From assembly GCA_947429165.1 (NCBI GenBank), contig CANEON010000002.1, positions 152,515 to 216,514 on the forward strand: DNA of 64,000 nt, written 5' to 3'. The notes under the pieces were generated by a model. It did not search any database, was not told where the DNA came from, and saw only the letters and a list, made by a program, of their open reading frames with translations. Below, one piece after another: positions 1 to 10,670 of the stretch. Position 1 is the first letter of the stretch. Each line of letters begins with the position of its first letter. The translations under genes and the position numbers were made by a program. Source of the DNA: an uncultured Mycoplasmataceae bacterium. Its GTDB lineage: Bacteria; Bacillota_I; Bacilli_A; Mycoplasmatales; Mycoplasmoidaceae.

Positions 1-298
1 AAATTACGTTTAAGAATAATGTAGGGAAATTAGCTACCAAAATAATTCAAGTACTTACATCATTCGGAAAAGCGCCATTAGCTAAATTCTGTAATGCTTC
101 ACAAGTATACCCGATTGATCAAATAACCCAAACAACACAACCAATACAATAGATGATGTACATTGATAAAGATATTGATTGGGTATCTTTTGTTTTTAAT
201 ACTTTAAGTGATTGTGGTACACAACCTGCAATGCCAAAACCAAAAGCTATTCAACCTAATATTGTTGAAATAATAAAGCCGGATAACTCGCTACTCAT
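1..298 (-). CDS. PQ-loop / SemiSWEET-like membrane transporter (C-terminus beyond the left edge)
   Basis: The reading frame starts with ATG at 298 and runs off the left edge, so only about 99 N-terminal residues are seen. The first hydrophobic helix is followed by GIAGCVPQSLKVLKTK, the Pro-Gln turn that names the PQ-loop family, then SISLSMYIIYCIGCVVW, typical of the next helix. A third hydrophobic segment follows after a short polar insert. Family members are small bundles that pass sugars or other small solutes across the membrane; the substrate cannot be read here. The gene lies 2 bases after the ftsH stop on the same strand, so it is probably the last gene of an hpt-ftsH transcript. Three in-frame TGA codons sit at Trp-like positions. 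Confidence 0.7.
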
Positions 299-300
299 AA

Positions 301-2457
301 CTAATTAGATTTCTTTGAAGTTTTTGATTTATCTTCTTTCGAAGAATCTTCTTTTAAATCAACTTTTTTAGTTTTAGCTAATTCTTTTTCCCTAGCAATT
401 GCTTCTTCTGGAAGTTTTAAGTTTTTGTGAATGTAATCGATTTGAGATTTAACAATTGTTTCTAATAACAATAATGATTTAACAATTAAATCTAGTTCTT
501 TTTTGTTAGCAGAAATAATTTTCTTTGCTCTATCATATTGAGTTTGAATAATCTTTTCAATTTGAGCATCGATCTTCTTAGCTGTTTCATCTGAATACAA
601 TTTAACTTGTGCAGGGTTAACAACACCTTCACTAGGAATGAATTGAGTCATACCCAATTCAGTCATACCTAATTGAGTAACCATAGATCTAACTATGTTA
701 GTTACTTTGTATAAGTCATTTGAAGCGCCGGTAGAAATTGCATCTTTACCATAAATAACTTCTTCAGATGCACGACCACCTAATGTAGAAGTGATGATTG
801 CAAGTAAATCAGATTTCTTTTGAATTTGAATTTCTTGTTTTTCAGGAGTTGATAAAGTATAACCTGCAGCCATACCACGAGGGATGATAGTAATCTTTTC
901 AACAACATCACTACCCGGTAAATGTAAACCGACTAAAGCATGGCCAGCTTCGTGGTAAGCAATTTGTTTCTTTTCTTCATCTGTAATTACTCTTGACTTT
1001 TTAGCAGGACCAGCAATTACACGATCAATTGCTTCGTCGATTTCTTCCATACCAACAGAAGACTTATTAAGTCTTACAGCTAATAATGTAGCTTCGTTTA
1101 ATACGTTCTCTAGTTGAGCACCAGAGAATCCCGGAGTACGTCTTGCGATTTCATCTAAATTAACTTTGCTTGATAAGTTTTTGTTTCTTGAGTGAATTCT
1201 TAAAATAGCTTCACGTTCTTTAATATCTGGTAAGTTAACTTGAATGTGTCTATCAAATCTTCCTGGACGTAAGATTGCATCATCAATTACATCTAAACGG
1301 TTTGTAGCAGCCATAACAACTACACCAGTTCTTGTACTGAAACCATCCATTTCAGCAAGTAATTGGTTAATTGTTTGATCAGCTAAACCAGATGATCCTG
1401 ATACATCATATTTACCACGCTTAGAAGCAACTGAATCTAATTCATCGATAAAGATGATTGCAGGAGCAGCTTTCTTTGCTTTAGCAAATAGATCTCTAAC
1501 TCTCTTTGCACCAACACCAACTAACATATCTTCGAAAGCTGAACCTGATACTTGGAAGAATGGAACTTTTGCTTCACCAGCAACCGCTTTTGCTAATAAT
1601 GTTTTACCTGTTCCTGGAGGACCATATAAAATTACACCTCTTGGAGTTCTTGCTCCCATAGCTGCATATTTATCTGGATTCTTTAAATAGTCAACAATTT
1701 CGATTAATTCTTCTTTTTCTTCTTCAATACCAGCAACATCAGAGAACTTAACATTTGATTGAGCAATCTTAGCTTGTGATTTACCCATACCAAAAATCGA
1801 GTCTTCTCCACCCATAGCTCCACCTTGAAGTTTAGCCATACGGTTGTACATTCAAATCATTAATCCAACAAGGATTAAAGTAGGTAATAAGTTTATTAAA
1901 ATATAACTTCAAGAAGTTTGGTTGTTAGGAATTGTAGCTTTGTTAGTTGTAGCATTAATTAATCAAGTTTTAAATGCAACGTCTGAGTCTTTTAACTCAG
2001 CTGCTCCAATTCAAAATTTTTCAACAACCGAACTACCTGAAGGAATTTTCATTTCCTCAACTCTAAAATTTATTGTTCCATAATTTTCAGATTTTGCATA
2101 CATAGTGAATACAACACTGTTTCCTGTATTCAAGTAATATTCAGATCAACCTTCAGAATCTAAGTCAAACACAACTTCTGTACCACTAGGAGTAATAAGA
2201 TTAACTTTATTATCTGAAACAGTGTAATCTTTTACGCTTACCTTTTGAGATTTAGGAGCACATGCATATCAAAATAAGAAAACTAAAAGACCAATAAAGA
2301 TTAAAGCAATAATTCATTTACCTACAGTTCTTGCTTTACCTTTTCTGTCATCTACATCATATGTAGAAGGTTTTTCTTTTTGAGGTTTTGATTGATTTGC
2401 AGAAGAAGAACTTTGAACATCTTCGTTTGCAAATTTGTTTATTTTTTTGTTTAACAT
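301..2457 (-). CDS. ftsH: ATP-dependent zinc metalloprotease FtsH
   Basis: Membrane-anchored AAA+ protease that degrades misfolded and regulatory membrane proteins. The full product is 718 aa once TGA is read as Trp. It has a polar N-terminal stretch, a first TM helix near residues 50-70, an extracytoplasmic domain, and a second TM helix near 190-205. Walker A GPPGTGKT lies at 279-286, Walker B IIFIDE near 334-339, and the zinc site HEAGH at 502-506. The C-terminus is Lys/Ser/Asp-rich. The start at 2457 is chosen because it restores the N-terminal TM segment and overlaps the hpt stop by 7 bases, indicating translational coupling. Unlike many firmicutes, tilS is not next to this pair; it lies at 30207. 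Confidence 0.97.
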
Positions 2458-3032
2458 TTTTTAGCTCCTTTTAGAGTTGATAGGTTCTTATTATATATTT
2501 CTTTCTTTAATATTGCTATATAAGGAAGATTACGTAAAGTTTCATCATAATCAAATCCAAAACCCACAATATAGTAGTTTGGAACAACAAAACAGTTGTA
2601 ATCTGGTTTGAAATTAACTGTTCTTGAATCTTTTTTATCTAATAAAGTAACAACTTTAAGACTTCTTGGTTTTCTTCTTTTTAACATCTTAACGACAGCA
2701 CTTAAAGTTTTACCTGTATCAACAATGTCTTCAACTATGATTACATCTTTACCTTTAATATCGTTTTTTAGATCCATTACAATTTTAGGTTCGGTTGTAG
2801 CTTTAACATTACCATGGTAACTAGAGAATACCATGAAGTCAATAGTAAGATCTGTTTTGATATTTACTACTAAATGTCCAAAGAAAGGTACAACACCTTT
2901 TAAGATACCAACTAATAAAGGCTTTTTACCTTTATAGTTTTTATCTATTCATTTTCCTGCTTTTTTAATAGCAGCATCTATTTGTTGTTTTGTGAATAGA
3001 ACTTTTTCTATTCTTTTATCTAGTTTTTGCAT
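2451..3032 (-). CDS. hpt: Hypoxanthine (guanine) phosphoribosyltransferase
   Basis: Purine salvage enzyme that joins hypoxanthine or guanine to PRPP. The 193-aa frame runs from ATG at 3032 through one TGA Trp codon. The PRPP-binding loop IVEDIVDTGKTL lies near residues 99-110, the strongest family signature. Upstream, FMVFSSYHGN matches the hood and active-site region and VGFGFDYDETLRNLP the C-terminal base-binding region. It precedes ftsH with a 7-base overlap, the standard hpt-ftsH order. A minus-strand TATAAT at 3052-3057 would give a short leader of about 14 bases. Mollicutes depend on salvage for nucleotides, so the gene is likely essential. Confidence 0.95.
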
Positions 3033-3064
3033 AGTTTTAATAATTATTAAAATTATATATTTAA

Positions 3065-3517
3065 TTACTTATTTATAAGAACTATTGAATAGCAAGCAAT
3101 AAGATCTGATTTTTGTTCAAATCTTGTTGCTTTTACATTTACATTCTTGCAATTTAATAATTTAGTTAAATTTTGTTTAATTTGTTTCTTCAAATCTTTA
3201 AGAATAATGTCTTCGCATTGAATAGTTAAATCAACATTAACTATCTTTGCTTTATTAAGTTTTTTTAAACAAAATTTAAGTATTTTAGATGAATTCAGAT
3301 TTTTATTTTTAGGATCTGTATCTTTAAAGTGTTCTCCAATATCTCCACCTTGAACGCATCCTAAAACGGCATTTGATAGAGAGTGTAAAACTACATCTCC
3401 ATCAGAATGAGCTACTATTTTATAATTTGATTTAATTTTTACACCGCCTAACACAATAGTAGAATTAGTTTTCTTCACTAATTTGTGTTGATCAATACCT
3501 TGTCCAATTAAATACAT
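3065..3517 (-). CDS. ispF: 2-C-methyl-D-erythritol 2,4-cyclodiphosphate synthase IspF (atypical C-terminal loop)
   Basis: MEP-pathway enzyme that cyclises CDP-methylerythritol phosphate with loss of CMP. The 150-aa length is close to the usual 155-160. The N-terminus keeps the metal ligands of the DxH motif (D9, H11) and the AHSDGDVVLHSL segment with H45, followed by GDIGEHFKDTDP. Two family positions differ: the usual Asp in the DALLG-type motif is Asn (N49), and the C-terminal LGFTGRGEG-type loop is cut to a few residues before DLIACY. Activity may be altered. It is transcribed divergently from folD-ispD across a 46-base spacer; the nearby ispD supports the pathway assignment. Confidence 0.88.
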   Translation of the reverse strand: MYLIGQGIDQHKLVKKTNSTIVLGGVKIKSNYKIVAHSDGDVVLHSLSNAVLGCVQGGDIGEHFKDTDPKNKNLNSSKILKFCLKKLNKAKIVNVDLTIQCEDIILKDLKKQIKQNLTKLLNCKNVNVKATRFEQKSDLIACYSIVLINK

Positions 3518-3528
3518 ATTAAATTAAA

Positions 3529-3548
3529 GTTATTATAAATATAATAAC
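3529..3548. promoter_or_regulatory. Palindromic divergent promoter between ispF and folD
   Basis: The 20-base sequence is two 9-base perfect inverted arms separated by AA. The right arm holds a plus-strand TATAAT (3540-3545) placed correctly for folD at 3564. The left arm holds a minus-strand TATAAT (3532-3537) placed for ispF at 3517. The palindrome may simply result from back-to-back -10 boxes; it would also make a dyad operator. Confidence 0.6.
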
Positions 3549-3563
3549 ATTAATTGAAAACTT

Positions 3564-4418
3564 ATGAAAATTATTGACGGTAAATTAATATCATCACAAA
3601 TTTGTGAAGAACTAAAAAAAGAAATTGAAGAATTAAAATCAAAAAACATTACTCCTTGTTTAAAAATTATCCAAGTCGGTGACAACCAAGCAAGTAATGT
3701 TTATGTAAGAAATAAAGTTAGACTAAGTGAAACAGTTGGAGTTAACACAACTGTTGACAAATTTCCTGAAACCATTTCTCAAGAAGAATTAATTAATGAA
3801 ATTAAAAAACTAAATGAAGATAAATCTGTAAATGGTATTTTGGTCCAATTACCAATTCCAAAACACATTAGTGAAAAAGAAGTAATTGAAGCAATTGATG
3901 AAGATAAAGATGTAGATTGCTTTAGTCTAACTAATGTTGGTAAACTATGAACTGCTAGAAAATCAGAAATTTATTTAAAACCATGTACACCATTTGGTGT
4001 AATTGAATTAATTAAGCGTTCTGGTGTTAATATTTCTGGCAAAAATGCTGTTATAGTTGGAAGAAGTAACATTGTAGGTAAACCATTAGCCGCATTATTA
4101 TTGCTTGAAGATGCTACAGTTACTGTTTGCCATTCAAGAACAGCTAATTTAAAAGAAGTTTGCAAACAAGCAGACATACTAGTTGCTGCTGTTGGTAAAG
4201 CAAAAATGATTAACCACGAATATGTAAAAGATGGTACGATTGTTATTGATGTTGGTATTAACCGTGATGAAAATAACAAACTTTGTGGTGATGTAGATTT
4301 TGAAGATGTAAAAGAAATTGCTTCAATGATCACTCCAGTACCTGGTGGTGTTGGTCCAATGACTATCACAATTTTATTAAGAAACTTAATAGCTGTTACT
4401 AAATTACAAAACAAATAA
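3564..4418 (+). CDS. folD: Bifunctional methylene-THF dehydrogenase / methenyl-THF cyclohydrolase FolD
   Basis: Interconverts 5,10-methylene-, methenyl- and 10-formyl-tetrahydrofolate. The 284-aa length is typical. The N-terminal catalytic motif YVRNK (Y47, K51) is present, followed by [14 protein letters not shown]. The nucleotide-binding region shows GRSNIVGKP, and the C-terminal signature is [11 protein letters not shown]. One TGA encodes Trp just after the GKL segment. The stop overlaps the ispD start by one base (TAATG), so the two are co-translated. Together with fhs at 28632 it forms a short formyl-folate module, which mollicutes use for initiator-tRNA formylation. Confidence 0.97.
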
Positions 4419-5113
4419 TGATTTACGGATTAATATTAGCTGCAGGTTTAGGAACAAGATTAGGCTTAAATCGTCCTAAGGCCTTAATAAAAATTGATGG
4501 ATCTGAAATTTTTGTAGATCCAGCTTGTGCTTTTATAAGAAATAAACAAATAGATAAACTTTATATTGCTTGTCATCCTGGTTACATTAATGAATATAAA
4601 AAAAGAGTTGATGAACTTAAAAAATGAAGTTGAAAAGGTAAAAATGTTGAATTAATTCTTGGTGATTTAAAAGGAAGACAGGAATCTCTAAAAAAATCTA
4701 TAGAATATATTAAAAAAAATAACAAATTAAAACCTAATGATATTATTGTTACGCATGATTGCGCAAGAATAAATTTAACTGACAAAATCTTAAATGACTC
4801 AATTGCAGTTGCAAAGAAACATGGTTATGCAACAGCGGCAATTCAATTAAAAGATTCTATTTATTCGTTTAAAGAAAATAAATATATATCTAGAGAGCAA
4901 GTTTATCAAATACAAACTCCACAATCATTTATGTTTAAATATTGAAAAAATAAAGATTCAGAAAAATCTACAGACTTATTCTCTTACCTAGGATTAAAAT
5001 TAAAAAAACAAAATCTTTCTTTTGGTTCAATTGAAAATTTAAAAATAACAAACAAAGAAGATTTGAGAATAGTTAGAGAAAATAGTGATAAAGTAAAGTT
5101 TGAATATATCTAA
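4418..5113 (+). CDS. ispD: 2-C-methyl-D-erythritol 4-phosphate cytidylyltransferase IspD
   Basis: Couples CTP to MEP in isoprenoid synthesis. The 231-aa frame includes TGA Trp codons at a WSW segment and near FKYW. The nucleotidyltransferase signature AAGLGTRLGLNRPKAL lies at the N-terminus, followed by the nucleotide-contact region GDLKGRQESL, the THDCAR motif that matches the family's HDAAR, and QTPQSF. A ribitol-5-phosphate cytidylyltransferase (TarI) shares this fold, but mollicutes lack teichoic acids and ispF lies 900 bases away. It overlaps folD by one base upstream and converges on the next gene with a 4-base overlap. Confidence 0.88.
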
Positions 5114-5901
5114 ACTTGTTCAAAAAAATCAATAACACAATCTGTAAATTTGTATTCCTCTTCTTCGAAACAGCAAAGTTTTGAATTAAAGAAAGGATAC
5201 AATTTTATTTTCTTATTACTTCCAAATATTTTTTGAATCTTTTCAAAATTAACCATTTGGTCTTTTTCGCCTAAAAATAACCCAAGCTTATATTCAAGGT
5301 GTTTTTGGTGTTCTTTTATTTGGGTTCTTACGACTAGTTTATGGAAGTAATTAACAATTCTTTTAAAATCTTTAAAATTAGCTTGAGAAACAATATTTTC
5401 TAATCTACTTGTTTGAATTCAGTTAACATCATTCTTTAATTGATCAATGTCGTTATATAGAATAGATGTGCCTTGTGAATCTTTTCTCAAGATATTTAAT
5501 AACATCTTCTTTGTTTTTAATGAAAACTTTACAAATGGTGATACATATATCATCTTCTTAATTTTTCCATTAAGTATCCTATTTAATGTAGGCATTAATG
5601 CACACGCATAATATTGACTAATAATTATTGTCTTAGATAAATCTAATTTATTAGCTTTTATATACATTGCAATGTATTCGCATCATTTATTAATATTTGG
5701 TTTAGACAATACCATGTGATAATCTGAATCAAAAAACACATTAACAGCATAAAAATTAAAATTTCTAGATAATTGTTCTCCAATTTTTTGGTATCTATAA
5801 CTAGAAAGAATATCAAATATATATAGAACATTATTTTTGTTCTTTTTATTTACACAGGGAATAAATACTTCTTGATATTTAGAATCTTTGGTTAATAACA
5901 T
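5110..5901 (-). CDS. Alpha/beta-hydrolase-fold protein with degenerate catalytic sites
   Basis: The 263-aa product resembles small alpha/beta hydrolases in layout. It has a first strand NVLYIFDILSSY where the family has an HG oxyanion motif, then a helix with GEQLSRNFNFYAVNV, a nucleophile-elbow position IIISQYYACALM, a late strand LGLFLGEKDQMV matching the acid-loop GxxD, and a C-terminal helix. By alignment from memory the elbow Gly-x-Ser-x-Gly is replaced and the late His is absent, so this may be a pseudo-enzyme. Two TGA Trp codons are needed. It converges on ispD with a 4-base overlap and is divergent from rpsL. The substrate is unknown. Confidence 0.5.
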
Positions 5902-5957
5902 AAAATTATTATTAATAAATTAATAATACTATTATTGGCATAAAAAAATAAAAATAA

Positions 5958-5987
5958 TTGTTGATTTGCTTTCATTTTATGTATAAT
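5958..5987 (+). promoter_or_regulatory. Promoter of the rpsL-rpsG-fusA operon
   Basis: A TTGTTG/TTGATT -35-like element at 5958-5966 is followed by a perfect TATAAT at 5982-5987, about 35 bases before an AGAAAGGAAA ribosome-binding site and the rpsL ATG at 6029. Confidence 0.6.
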
Positions 5988-6028
5988 GATACACACATAG
6001 TAGTTGTCAAAGAAAATAGAAAGGAAAT

Positions 6029-6451
6029 ATGCCAACAATATCACAATTAATTCGTAAAGAAAGAAAATCAAAAACAAAGAAGAGTAAATCTCCTGCGCTT
6101 TTAAGTTCTTTCAATACTATCAAAAATACTGAAAAGTATAAACCATCTCCATTAAAGAGAGGCGTATGTACCAGAGTTGGTACAATGACACCAAAGAAAC
6201 CTAACTCTGCGTTAAGAAAATACGCTAAGGTTAAGTTAACAAATAAGCAAGAAGTATTAGCTTATATTGGTGGTGAAGGCCACAACCTTCAAGAACACAG
6301 TATCGTATTAATCCGTGGCGGTCGTGTAAAAGACTTACCCGGTGTACGTTACCACATCGTTCGTGGTGTTTTAGATACACAAGGTGTAGCTAAGAGAAAC
6401 CAACAACGTTCTGCTTATGGTGCTAAGAAACCTAAGAAAGATGCTAAGTAA
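6029..6451 (+). CDS. rpsL: 30S ribosomal protein S12
   Basis: Decoding-centre protein of the small subunit. It is 140 aa and begins [10 protein letters not shown] as in the family. The [17 protein letters not shown] segment carries the Lys whose change gives streptomycin resistance elsewhere; it is the unmutated Lys here. The [10 protein letters not shown] and [15 protein letters not shown] blocks are present. The ribosome-binding site GAAAGGAAAT fixes the start. It is the first gene of the classical rpsL-rpsG-fusA cluster, with 19 bases before rpsG. Confidence 0.99.
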   Translation: MPTISQLIRKERKSKTKKSKSPALLSSFNTIKNTEKYKPSPLKRGVCTRVGTMTPKKPNSALRKYAKVKLTNKQEVLAYIGGEGHNLQEHSIVLIRGGRVKDLPGVRYHIVRGVLDTQGVAKRNQQRSAYGAKKPKKDAK

Positions 6452-6470
6452 TATATAAAGGAGAAACACA

Positions 6471-6938
<468 letters not shown>

Positions 6939-6962
6939 TATAGGAAGGAAAAGGAAATTATT

Positions 6963-9032
6963 ATGGCTAGACAATTCCCAATGGAAAAATACCGTAACTT
7001 CGGTATAATGGCACACATTGATGCTGGTAAAACAACTACATCTGAACGTGTATTATTCCACACAGGTAAAACTCACAAGATTGGTGAAGTTCATGATGGT
7101 GGAGCTACCATGGACTGAATGGAACAAGAAAAAGAACGTGGTATTACTATTACTTCAGCTGCAACTTATGCAGTTTGAAAAGGTTATGAATTAAACTTAA
7201 TTGATACTCCCGGACACGTTGACTTCACAGTTGAAGTAGAACGTTCATTAAGAGTATTAGACGGTGCTGTTACAGTATTAGATGCTCAAAACGGTGTTGA
7301 ACCTCAAACTGAAACTGTTTGAAGACAAGCAAACACTTATCATGTACCAAGAATCGTTTATGTAAATAAAATGGATAAGATTGGTGCTGATTTTGAAATG
7401 TCAGTTAGATCTTTAAAAGAAAGATTAGGTGCTAACGGTGTTGCTATTCAATACCCAATCGGTGCTGAAAGCAACTTCACTGGAATCATTGACTTAGTAA
7501 CTATGAAAGCAATGATGTATGACGGTGGAGCTCACGAAGATTTCAAAGTAGAAGAAATTCCTGCTGAATACTTAGACAAAGCTAACCAATTCCGTACAAT
7601 CATGTTAGAAGAAATCGTTAACTTTGACGATGCTTGTATGGAAAAATATTTAGGTGGTGAAGAATTAACAATTGACGAAATTAAGAAATGTATCCGTAAG
7701 GGTGTATTATCTGCTGAATTCTTCCCAGTAATCTGTGGTTCATCATTTAAGAATAAAGGTGTTAAAGCTATGCTTGACTGTGTAGTTGACTACTTACCTT
7801 CTCCATTAGATGTACCTGCAGTTGAAGCACACGATGACTCTGATAATGTAGTTAAAGTTGAATCTACTGACGATGCTAAATTCGTTGGTTTAGCATTCAA
7901 AGTTGCTACTGACCCATTCATTGGACGTTTAACATTCGTTCGTGTTTACTCTGGTGTATTAAAATCAGGTTCATACTTATATAACACTAACAAAGGTGTT
8001 AAAGAAAGAATTTCTCGTTTAGTTAAGATGCACTCAAACGCAAGAAACGAAATTGAAGAAATTCGTGCTGGTGATATCTGTGCCGTTGTTGGTTTAAAAT
8101 CTACAACTACAGGTGATACATTAGCTGAAGAAGGATTAGACATTAAACTTGAATCAATGAAATTTGCTGAACCAGTTATTTCATTAGCTGTTGAACCAAA
8201 AACAAAGGCTGATCAAGAAAAAATGTCTCTTGCTTTAGCAAAATTAGCTGAAGAAGATCCAACTTTTAAAACTCATACTGATGAAGAAACTGGTCAAACA
8301 ATTATTTCAGGTATGGGTGAATTACACTTAGACATTATTATTGACCGTATGAGACGTGAATTCAACGTTCAAGTTAACTCAGGTGCTCCTCAAGTTTCTT
8401 ACCGTGAAACTTTCACAATCGCTGGTGAAGCTGAAGGTAAATATATTAAGCAATCAGGTGGTCGTGGACAATATGGTCACGTTGTTATGAGATTTGAACC
8501 TAACAAAGATAAAAGTTATGAATTCGTTAACGAAATCGTTGGTGGTAAAGTTCCTCGTGAATACATTAAGCCAATTGATGCTGGTATTCAAGATGCAATG
8601 AAATCTGGTCCATTAGCTGGTTATCCATTAATTGATGTTAAGGCTGTATTATTCGATGGTTCTTACCACGAAGTTGACTCATCAGAAATGGCTTTCAAAA
8701 TTGCTGCAAGTATGTGTTTAAAAGAAGCAAGCAAGAAGTGTGGTCTAGTGTTACTAGAACCTATCATGTCTGTTGACGTTACAGTTCCTGATCAATACTT
8801 TGGTGATACTATGGGAGACATTTCTTCTAGACGTGGTAACATTGAAGGTACTGAACAAAGAGGAAACGCTCAAGTTATTAAAGCTAAAGTTCCTTTAAAG
8901 AACATGTTCGGTTATGCAACTGACTTAAGATCTTTCACTCAAGGTCGTGGAAACTATATCATGCAATTCTCTCACTATGCACAAGCTCCTAAGAGTGTTG
9001 TAGAAGAAGTAGTTAAGAGTAAACAAAAATAA
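6963..9032 (+). CDS. fusA: Elongation factor G
   Basis: GTPase that drives ribosomal translocation. The 689-aa frame requires TGA as Trp three times in the first 130 residues (in [18 protein letters not shown] and VWRQANT). G1 is AHIDAGKTT at residues 17-25, switch I/II carry the RGITI and DTPGHVDF motifs, and NKMDK is the guanine-specificity motif. The C-terminal domains IV-V end with [16 protein letters not shown]. It is the third and last gene of the str-type operon; no tuf follows. Confidence 0.99.
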
Positions 9033-9080
9033 TTTTGTTTTAAGTAAAAATACAATTTTCTTGCAAAAAAAGACTATAAT

Positions 9081-9096
9081 TATATATATATATATA
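9081..9096 (+). repeat. (TA)8 tract in the leader of the LRR lipoprotein gene
   Basis: A run of eight TA dinucleotides lies between a perfect TATAAT at 9075-9080 and the ATG at 9106. Short repeats at this position are a known substrate for slipped-strand length change in mycoplasma surface genes; variation here is inferred, not seen. Confidence 0.6.
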
Positions 9097-9105
9097 AAAA
9101 TAAGT

Positions 9106-10311
9106 ATGAATAAAAAATTAATTAAAACTATAGCGAGTATTACTTCTGGGTTAGGAATTGCTGCATCAATTCCGTTTGTAATTACTAGTTGTGGATCTTC
9201 ACCAGAAGATGTTGTGCCTTCAAACGCATTGCCTTATGGAGTTTACGAGATTCAAAACAATATTTTATTAGGATTTAAAGAAGGTATTGATTTTTCTCAA
9301 TATGAAGACGACTACGACACTATCCAAATACCTAGTAATGTAACAAAAATTGAATGTGAAGCTTTTTACAAAAATTCAACCACTTCAATCCCGCCATTTA
9401 TTAAAAACTTAACTTTTGCTGAAAATTCTAATTGCTCTTCAATTGGTAATCAAGTTTTTAAAAAATGTACATCATTAACTTCTGTTTCATTACCTAGTAG
9501 TCTAGAAAGAATTGAATATGAAGTCTTTAGTAATTGTCCTAATTTAAGCAAAATTGTATGGGATGCTTGGAAAGGTCCGGACCAAACTGATTTACAATCT
9601 ACTTCATTCAGCGGTGTTTGTCCTAATGGTGGAACAGTTACCGTAACTAACCCTAGTGGATATGATAGTATAAAATTGCTTAATTCTCTTATAGACTCAG
9701 CTGGTATGCCAATAGATTGAGGGCTTGCTTTACCAAGTAATGTTTATGACATAGATGAAGAAAATTTCTTAAATGGTTTTACAAAAGAATTTTTAGACAA
9801 CAGGGATACTTATAGTGATTATCGCATTATGGAAATTCCTGCAAAAGTAAAACAAATCGCTTCTACTGCATTCTTTACTACAGGTATTACTAAAATACCA
9901 GGTTACATTAAAAAATTAACTTTTAAGAAAGAAAGTAATTTAACTGAAATTTCAGGAGGGGCTTTTCGTGGCGAGAACAAATCACCATTAAAATGAGTCG
10001 ATTTAAGTAATTGCAGTAGTTTAGTATTGCTTGCTGAAGATTGTTTTTATAGGTGTCCACAATTAAGTTCAGTTCAACTACCTGGTAGTTTAAACACGAT
10101 TTGGTATCAATGTTTTGCTGAATGTAATTCTTTAAATTCAATTGTATTCGATAAAATATCAGCTAATCCAACAATTTATGATAACTGTTTTAAAAACGTC
10201 GCTTTATCTGGAGTTGTTAAAATAACTAATCCAGTTCAAGGTTATACATCTTCTGATCTTCTTACATTTTTAAAAACTAAAGGATTACCAGCAAATTGAA
10301 CCGCTGAATAA
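9106..10311 (+). CDS. BspA-like leucine-rich-repeat surface lipoprotein with two LRR blocks
   Basis: The 401-aa product has a Lys-rich signal, a hydrophobic core and the lipobox VITSC, so the mature N-terminal Cys would be lipidated and the protein displayed outside. Two similar modules follow. Each begins with a short beta segment (ALPYGVYEIQ / ALPSNVYDID), then IPSNVTKIECEAF-type LRR_5 repeats with LTSVSLPSSLERIEYEVFSNC rhythm, and each closes with a Gly-(Leu/Met)-Pro-x-x-Trp tail (GMPIDW, GLPANW). A TGA Trp joins the two modules. The start at 9106 is chosen over an upstream TTG because it begins the signal peptide. BspA-type LRR proteins bind host matrix or other cells; that role is inferred. 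Confidence 0.85.
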
Positions 10312-10670
10312 ATTAATTTAATATCATAAAAATGATTTGTTTAACTTGGACTTAATCATTTTTACCTCATTAGGAGAACAAATCACACTATCTACTCCAG
10401 CTTTTTTGCATTGGTTGCATAATGTAAAATTGGTAGTTCGTAGTGAGTACGAACAACTTACTGGAAACATTATCAACAAAGTTGATAAGATTAGTCCAGA
10501 TATCAATGAAAAATATTTTTACGACCTCTTCTCATATAAATTGTAAATATGCAAAGAATTAGTTGTTTAACGACTAAAACATTAAATAATTAATTATTTA
10601 ATTAATTTATCTATATTTTTTTAATAAATGCGTGTTATATAATAAGAACATAACATAGAAAGGTTTATTT
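10312..10670. other. Region with no intact gene; possible pyrF remnant and promoter of the next gene
   Basis: About 360 bases separate the LRR lipoprotein from the 4-TM protein. No plus-strand frame looks like a protein. On the minus strand, roughly 10324-10420 reads KKAGVDSVICSPNEVKMIKS, close to the strand-loop motif of orotidine-5'-phosphate decarboxylase, but the frame is short and flanked by stops. The right end contains a TATAAT at 10638-10643 and a GAAAGG ribosome-binding site for the 10671 gene. Confidence 0.4.
10638..10643 (+). promoter_or_regulatory. -10 box for the 10671 gene
   Basis: Perfect TATAAT 28 bases before the ATG, followed by AGAAAGG as ribosome-binding site. No clear -35 element is seen, which is usual in mollicutes. 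Confidence 0.5.

Noticed and set aside
10337..10546. Plus-strand frame of about 69 codons after the LRR lipoprotein
   Set aside because: TTG start without a ribosome-binding site; the opposite strand has the better (pyrF-like) signal.
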